A DNA stretch of 64,000 bases from NCBI RefSeq assembly GCF_964199755.1, contig NC_133930.1, forward strand, positions 26,618,071 through 26,682,070, given 5' to 3'. How positions within the stretch are numbered: the stretch's first letter is position 1; every line of letters starts with the position of its first letter. The notes beneath the pieces are model-generated. The model did no database searches and was not told the origin of the DNA. It saw nothing but the letters and a program-made list of their open reading frames with translations. The position numbers were made by a program, and so were the translations under genes. Shown in pieces: positions 51,901 through 60,900 of this stretch. The DNA is from Larus michahellis (taxonomy: Eukaryota > Chordata > Aves > Charadriiformes > Laridae).

Positions 51901-54900
51901 ATATTCAACATATGGGTAGCAGCACCAATTTACATAATGGCATTCTGTTCCCTCTAACCAAAACACTGGCCTCTTATTCCTACCTGACCACCCTCCTTCC
52001 AGCTTTGAGACACTTATAGCAAGGGTCGCTCTCAAATTCGTGTGCCCTGGCAGCCTGGTGAAGATCTTCAGCCACTGCTGTCCCTTTTGCCTAGTAACGC
52101 CTTCCAGCAGCACATGAAGGTTTCCACCAACCACAATTCACAGGCAAGAACCAGCCCATGCCCCCACGCTCTCCCCCACCATGCTGGGGGTCAGGTCTCT
52201 CACAAATCATAGTGTTGCCTGATATTTTTTGCAGGTACACAGAAAAGCGCAGAGGTCACAGCCATGTGCTGCTACAAGTCAGGCACGTGGCTGTGCAAGC
52301 AGCTGGCAGCTGAATGAAGGCTATAATTTAGTGTTGCACATGCGCCACAGCGTTGTACTCAGCTTTTTAGCAAGAAGGGCTGTGCTATATCCTTCAGACC
52401 TTTGCAATTCTCAAGCTAAAAAGGGGTCAGTCGTGGTTTAAGGGGCCTCCTGGACCTTAAGGCATTAAACACTACCTCGTTCCAAAGTTCTTCTTTCAGT
52501 GTTGCAGAGAGGTTACTGATTAACAGCTTCCAGCTACAGTTGGTTCATGCTTTAGTGTCTGCAAAAATTCTTGCAGATCTTAATGTTTGCTTTCCGAGGT
52601 TATTTTCCCTGCACCTCACACGTCCTCTGCCCTGAAACGTCTGATGCTGTGTGATTGCTTATACTTAGATACACAACTAGTTCAGCAATTGTCACATTAT
52701 CCCTTATTAACTTGTAACACAGATGTTTATCTTCCAATGCTTTCAACTTCATAGCCACAACACAGGACAGCCCACCTAATAAAATGCCTACTTATCCTTT
52801 AGCAGAAGTTGCCAAGTCTCATCCAGACAAGACAAAGGAACCTTTACCGTTGAAAGCTTTCTTCTTCCAGATTATTGAAGCCAATGCATGGGTTACTGAG
52901 ATGATTCTTTATCATTAGGATGTCCTTATTTTCCAAGGCCTGGTTTAGCAACACAACAGCTGACAACATTTCTACTGCAATAGACAGTTCATCATGTGCC
53001 AGGTAGTTCTGTAGGACAATAACGTACCGCAGTCAGGAAACTAAATAAGCAGTGTAACGATTTTGAGTTACACAGTCTAGATACTATCAAGGAGATGGAC
53101 TTGATTTAAAATGCCTGGCAAATTTCCTAGTCACAGGCATATCAGATTAACACAACACCGGTGGTAGCGATTACTGGGTTTGCTACCAGTTTGCTACCAG
53201 ATATCCCTTCAGCTTTTCCTTCTTTTGCCCCACAGTCCCATCTATTCTTTTTTTACCCTCAAAGCAGGGGATTCCTTTTCTACACAATACATAGAACAGA
53301 GTTAGTCCTCATTGAGAGCATGCAACAATTAAAAAACGTCAGTTGGTTTGTTGTAACACAAGAGCTCAGCCAGAGCAAAGTGTGTCAAGGAACAAGTTCT
53401 GTGATTCAATATTGCCTATTCAACCAAAACCGTTCATGCAATAGGTAACGCTATGGCAAGGGAATTAAGTCTGATTTAACACAACAACATGCTATGTTTG
53501 TGCTCTTCCGTGGTTCGACTGCGAAACATCAGTGAGGAAGTTGTAAGCTTTTCACTCTTACCACAGCATTCTGTTGTTGGAGGTTGAACAGCTCAGTCTG
53601 ATAGACAGCAGCAGCAAATGAGTGAACAACAGGCAGCTGCGCCTCCGGTTTCATCAGTGCAACCAGTGTTTTACTAGGGTCACAGTTACGAATTGCAGTA
53701 TTGATATTGTCAACTGCTATAAGTTCTGGAGAACAGCAGGGAAAGAAAATCCTATTAATTTTCGTATGCCATTTGCTCTTTATGCCACGTAGATGACAAT
53801 TAGGTTATTCCAAAGAATATAATTTGCTGTCATTAAAGAAAAAAACATTTGGGTGAGATTTTTCAAGACACAACTGATGAATGTTGCAAAACCAGTGTCT
53901 GTTCAAAGGTATGCAGAAAATAATTTTCTGGACTTTTAGATATTAGAGACTGCTTATTGTACCTATAACCCAAATCATGGAGCTGACCTCATCCTAGCAC
54001 AGAGAAGAACCTAACATCCCTCTGGGGTTTGCTTGCAGCACATACTGCTGGGTATTGTCAGATCCAGTGCCTCAGTCTTGCTTCACTCCAAACACTCCTT
54101 TCCTTCTGCACCATGTTTCCTTCCTCTCCTCCTCCTTTTGGCAGGACTTAACTCAGCTAACTAGAAACAAGCCTGTCCTGAAACACTAATGATGTTTTTA
54201 TTGTCTGTTTCAGGAGGCCTGGTAGAAATTCGCGAAATATGTTGGGGGGGTTGGGATTTTCAGTAGCTGAGCTGGTGGAAAACCACATGCTACATCTTCT
54301 ACGGCCTCCTCTGCATGCTACCTGTTGGTTTGTCTAACAGTGTGGGAGAACAGTCCTCACAAGCACTGCCATTTAGAAATGTCAGCTTCTCTACAGCTCA
54401 AATTTCACATTAAATTCAAATAAAATAACACTCCTCCACCACTGAGGAGTATGCATGTAAACCCTTTGTAAACAACTTGCTTGTTTTGCTTTTTGCTGAA
54501 CAGACTTCAGCAGAGGTTTGAACCCAGCAGAAAAGTGCTGAAAAACACTTCCCACTTGGGCAGCTGCAGAAACCTTACAACACCCCTTAGCTTAGTCACA
54601 GCCACTGTAATTGCACACCTGGAAGAGCCAACTCTGAAGAAACCCAGGCCAGGACGCACCCAGGAACACGTTGTACAAGGGACCGCTCTGGTCTTGCGCA
54701 AAGGGAAACAACCTTGAAGGTTAGAGAGCATGTGGCAGAGTGAAGAATGACAATTACATAAATGTAACTTCCATCAGCAAAATAACCCCTGTCTCCTCCA
54801 CCTTATCTTATAGCTTTTCTGTATATAATTATCCAGGGAATATTTTCAGTCACCACTAACTTCTCAAATCTGTACAAAACTGCTTGTACAGCAGATACCA

Positions 54901-57900
54901 CCCACAGTTCATGTATGCAGAAACACTCAGATCTTACTGTACAACACATAGACTTTGAAAACCTTTCTAAGTAACCAGGCCCACCTAAATAACCCCATCA
55001 CCTCTCATTTCAATTGCTCTGAAGCGTGGTCATATGGGGCCACGTTGTTCTTGAGGGTTCTCTCTATTAGCTATTCCTGAGGTTAGAAAAAGGAAAGGCT
55101 CTCAAAGCTGTGGCATGCATGCTTTTTCAAAGAAAAGAGCGAAGAGAAAAAGGGCCCACAAATGGACTAGACTAGCTCTGTAGTCAATAACCAAGCTACT
55201 GGTTTCTAATTTAGGAACTGAGCATGCAACTTGCAAAACACACTCTACTTTGTTCACATTCCAATAACAAAACCCACTATTTTTAACTTTTCAAACCAAA
55301 CACAAGAAATAAGTTGCTCTCCAGATTGTTGTTACTGCTTTTCATACATCACATCTTTCCTCCTCATTTCCTTTACCAAGGAGAAACTCTTTCAGAGAAA
55401 GTACTGCTCACCATGCCTAACCAATCTAAAATAGGATAATATTTGAGGCAAGTCAAACTTATCTTCGGACTTCAGCGCACCTCACAGTACAGCCTTTAAG
55501 TCACATTCCAAAAGCAGACAGCCTGGGTTCAAAGCACTGGAAATAATACCAGAGACAAGACAGCCACTAAGCCATGCCCAGATGTAGCATGAAATGGCAG
55601 CAGTTTAACAAAAGCTGAACTTCCTCGCAAAGAAGATTCCAGTCAAAAGCAGCAATACATGCACTGCAAATTTAGATCCCCTTTAACTATATTTTCTATA
55701 GTGTGTCTTGTGACCTTCTTGGCAGACTAAGAACAGGTTAGATTTAGATACGTGTGTCTAAAAGTAAGAGTAATTTTCCTCTGTGGTGGGACTGCAAAAT
55801 ATTCTTCCATGTGATCATTAAATTTTAATTCTACAAGGATGGTCATCGCTCCCAAGTGAGGATTAATACTGCGCTGATAAATATTTGTTCAAGCCACCAA
55901 GCCATGCATTGTCTTCAGTTTTAGCCAGCGTGTTTACCTGTGCCTCAAGCTATTAAATGAAAAAAAATATACCTCAGATAAGAGTATATCCAATGCAGCA
56001 CAGATTGATGACTTGGCAATTGTGACGATGAGAAGAACAGTTACCAAAATAAAATGCAATGCATATGGTTTCCATTTGAGAAACCTTGTTTACATGCAAG
56101 TAATGGTGTATTCAATTAATCAGCTTAACATAATTAAACGGTGGTGGTAAAAAATGAGTATTAAAACAGTTACTCACTAAGCTTGTGAGCCTCAGCTTCC
56201 GCATTGGCAACACTAACTTCTTTCTGTATTTCACTTTTGTCGAGCATATTTGGAACCCCTGCTATCTAACAGATCAGAAAAAAAGATTTAATTATGCTTT
56301 TAAGTTTGATGGGAGATAAGGGATAAAACCCCTTGATGGGATGCTAGGATTTGATTGTGCTATCCCCTGTGCATCAAATACAATGTCACAGTAAACACAG
56401 CATTAATCTTTCCCTGTGATCTTCATTTTACTTGAAATGATGGATTTTCTCCTTAAATCCCAATTGATTCTTTCATTTGCTGTTAATGATTCAGTATTAC
56501 ATTTTGTTATACTCAAGTTATAGTTAATTTGCAAAGCAAACATAGTATTAGGAGCTGCATGCTATAACTCAAATTTTCTTCTTGGATCTTAGTAACCACT
56601 TACAAGAGCATCATTCCTTTTAGAGCAAATGCAGCTACTTTGGTGTCAATTAATACATCAATTATTCTAAAACTTTTATAAAACTGTTCTGTAAGTGATG
56701 CTGAAAACAGAGTAAAGGCAATTTCTCTCTGGATTAAATTCAGCTAAAAAAAAAAAAATGCAAACTGATGCATAGTACCTGTTCCATTCAATTACCTGCA
56801 TTTTCTGTTCTTTAGAATCACACAATTGCAATAGGTACCATGAGGAATTTTGCGGCAGAACTTCAAGTAGGCTCAGAGCAGGACGGTTCAAACCTGCCAT
56901 CAGTGCCACTTCATCTTGCCGGTCAATAGCCTCATTCATTTGGACTAAAGCTATGTGAACTGAAATGAAAACAATGCTTATGAACAGCAAATACGCTTTT
57001 GTGAAAAAAAGTCCATTGCTGTCAGCACCTCACTTTTTGTAAAAGCCAGCTAGGGTGGCAATCGTTATCCAGAAGAGGATTACCTATTTCAAGACCAAAA
57101 CCTACAAAGGGAGTCTCTGGCTCCAAGCCAGCGCGAGTGGGAGCAGTTCAACCACAGCTAACTGGAAGATTATGAATGAATTTTGGGTCTATATAGAAGA
57201 GGGGGTCAAAATTTACAGTATTCTGCACACAAAAGAAACTCAAACATAAGGAAACAGAGCAGGCAATAAATGATTTGATTCTGAACTGAGGAACCCTTAC
57301 AGCAAAAACCACGAACACAGACATTAGCCCCACAAAAGATTAGTAGAGAAGGAGTAGCAAGAAAAAAAACGTTGTAGACAAACATTAGCTATTTTTGTAT
57401 AAGTTTTCACGGAAATATTTGTTTTGTTCAGCTGGAATCTGGGACATCACATCTTATGTAGACACTGCAATAAGGATCCAGAATGGCTTACTGTTTATCT
57501 TATTGATATTGCCTTGAATCTCAGCTTGTGTCAGCAGCTCCTCGTAGACATCTCTCTCTTCTTCAGAGATTGTGCCATTCTAGGAAAACAAAATTATTGC
57601 TAGTACACACAAAAACTTTACAGAGAGAAAAACTGTTAGTGGGAGTCATTAAAACTTCATCAGCTGAAATACTTGCTGGATGTATTTGTAAAGGAATTTG
57701 TTGACCACATGAACTAAAGATATTAGTACTTTGTGGCAACTGCCTGAGTGATATTTAAAGCATTTTCTGCTTCCTGTAGAATAGTCATGTAAATATACCA
57801 TAGCATTTTTCAACTACGAAAAGCATTATCTGTCATGTAAAAAACAAAGCAAATAAGTTCACATTAAAGATCTGTGGCTGCTTATACTTAATACTCAAAA

Positions 57901-60900
57901 AAGGTATCACTCTTTTTGCAACTTTTTAAACAGAAAATTTGTTTTTTCTAAAGCAGTTGATAGAGGAAACCCAATATTTATTCTTTTTTATTCTTTTCCG
58001 TTATTTTATCCTTTGGTCAAAGTTAAGCTACATCATACTCATAGTAATCACATTCTTATAAAATTGGCTGTCAGCTTGTTGCATTACCATTATTTATCTT
58101 ATGTATCTTAAAAGTGTTTTTCTTCCTAATTGCACTAATTTTTAAAATGAATTTAAGTTAATTTTTAAAACAGTAATACTGCAGCATGAAAAACAACATG
58201 AAGGAACACGTACATTAGGAGTGCTAGTAAAATACCACTACCTTAAGTCTTGCATTTGATTCTTTTCTCCGTTTAGCTTCAAAGAGTTCATTCTGATAGT
58301 CCTGTGCAAGTTCCTCATCCACGTTTAGCAACATTGCATTTGGGTTCCTCAGAGTTGCAATGGTTTGCTCAGCTATTCCCTTCTCAATAGCTTCGTTAAT
58401 TGCTATTACTGCCGCATGCACTAAAATTAAAAGCACAATCCTAAATTTCAGGAAGCAAAACATATTCAAAACTGTCACTGTTTCTTCTGATTTAATTGAA
58501 ATGAGTGTTTGATATATGTAGAACAATTAAAATGCTCCCTTTCAAATATCCCCCTCCTAACGTTTCCCCTAGACTGCAGCAACAAAAGCCCTCAATGTTT
58601 GCTTGAAAGTGGCACATTGCTGTCTCTTCCATGTTCGCCTTTCTCCCACCTGGGGCTTACTATTTTACTGACAGAAAATAAAGCATGAGTTGCATTTTGT
58701 TGTTCAAGTCCTATGTCATTTAGAAGCAATTATATGCAGGAACTGAAAGAATTTTTGGTAGTTTTTCTCTTAAAGCTGCTTTTGTGTCCATGAAGATAGG
58801 AGACACATGAAAGTATTGTCTAAACTAACTGTATCTGGAAGATGCAACACAAGAATACGGAAATTCAAACTCCATGAAACCTGTCCCCCAGAAACCATAG
58901 TTAAGACTCCCCAAGCAGGGTGCAGCCCTGCACACCACATCTAAGCCTGCCTGGGATGAAATGGCTCCTTTCCGAACTGAGGATCTCCATGAGCAGCTGG
59001 GGAACCACAGAGCCAGTGATGTAATGGTCCTTACTTCTGTCATCTGCAAAGCCACAGGACAGCAAACTTCAAAGCGGGGGAGAAGAACACCAAAAGAGCC
59101 TTGCAGCATTCCCAAAATGTTATTGCACAGGAAAAGGGTGAAAAGCACCATAGGACTACAGTAATTGACCAGCTGAAGCGTTAAACCTTTCCTTTGAGAA
59201 AATAAGAAAACTTCGACTACTAAACAAATGCTTGACTTTAAGAGTCAGAAATGCTCTTCTTTTTCCACTCAGCAAATTTACATGAATAGACAAAATCAAA
59301 ACCACTTGCAGCTGAATTAGGTATAAAGTAATGGCTAACACCCATCCCAGGTATTCCCTGCACACATTTGGCCCCAAGATCAGTCTAGATGAAGGACTTT
59401 CACTAGAGCTACAGTTTATCTGGACCTTCATGCCACAGAGACCCCAATGATTGTCTGGTGGCATATTCATCTCAAAGGTTTTACAGATATTACTATGTAA
59501 AATGTGATTCCGCATAAAAGTTTATCTAGATCTTACGCCAAAGGAGGAACACAGCACCTCCCCATTTATCACCATAGCAGCTTGTCTAGGATCTGCTTTC
59601 ATGCCACCAGTGAAATGTGTGAGGCAAGACACAAATGCCATCTTTCCTTATTCTGTCAGTATTTACTTGCTGCATGGCGTTGCTAAACTGGAGAAAAGCA
59701 TTCAGTAAAAAGCCCTTTTTTGGATTAACTGAGGGTCTATGTGTCTGAGTTTAGAGCCTTCGTTTTCTTTCAGTATATGAAGGAAATGAAAGATGGTTGT
59801 CAACGGTTAGGAAATTTGAGTTTTTAGAAAAACAAAGGGATATACAAAATAGGAAAGTGGAATAGAAGAGCTGGCAAAACGTGGGCAAATAGAGCATGAA
59901 GTGTCACTATACGTTCTCAGAGAGGGAAGTTACTGAAACAACTTGTTTAGCCATTGATGAATAATCCATTGCTAGCATTAAATTCATGCTAGAAAGTTGT
60001 TCTGAAATGGTTTCACTCTAGCTTCAGCACAGCATCAGATGGGAAACACAGGCAGCTGGCATGGTGGAGGAGAAGCAAGCAGAGAGGAACACTGGTTCTT
60101 TTGACATTGAACTTTATGAACTGGGGAAGTTCAGATTGGACATTAGGAAAAAGTTCTTCACAGACAGGATGTTCAGTCACTGGAACAAGCTCCCCAGGGA
60201 AGTGGTCACAGCATCAAGCCTGTCAGTTCAAGGAGCATCTGGACGACACTCTTAGTCCTATGGTTTAGTTTTAGGTCACCCTGTGAGGAGCAGGGGAGTA
60301 GGACTCAGTGATCCTTATGGGTCCCTTCTAACTTGACATTCTACAATCCTATGAAGATCCAGATCAACGTGAGTGGCCTAAGAAAAGACTGCCATTCTTA
60401 GACACACATACCACCCCCACATCCTCATATAACAAAATACATAGGAAGGATGTAATCTCTTCCACAGTTGTGGAAGAGGCCTCACTGACATAAGCAGAGC
60501 TAGCAAAAAAAGTAGTTAAAACATAGGTTCAAGGTTAGAAGGGATGTGAACAGGTATTGGGTGAATGTTGTGAACTCATCTACCATGAGAATCAGCGAGA
60601 AGCCTGACTGGACTTGAAAGAGTAGTCTAGAGGCATGGAAAAACAGCAAGGGTTACTTGCCAAATAAGCTCTCTTTGAAAGCACTTAAGCTTGCTCTTTG
60701 CACGCCGATTCCTACTGTTGCTGACAGCACAGCAGGAGTCATCAGCAGTTGTTTTACTTCATATCTCCTTTTGCTTACTCCGTTTCGCAAGCAGGGTGGT
60801 AGACCCTTTCCTCTGGCAGGATCTCCACGTCCAGCCTCACTAGTGTGTGAGGGTTCCCATAGCAGATGTTTCCTGTTCTGGGGCAGGGCATGTTATCTAC

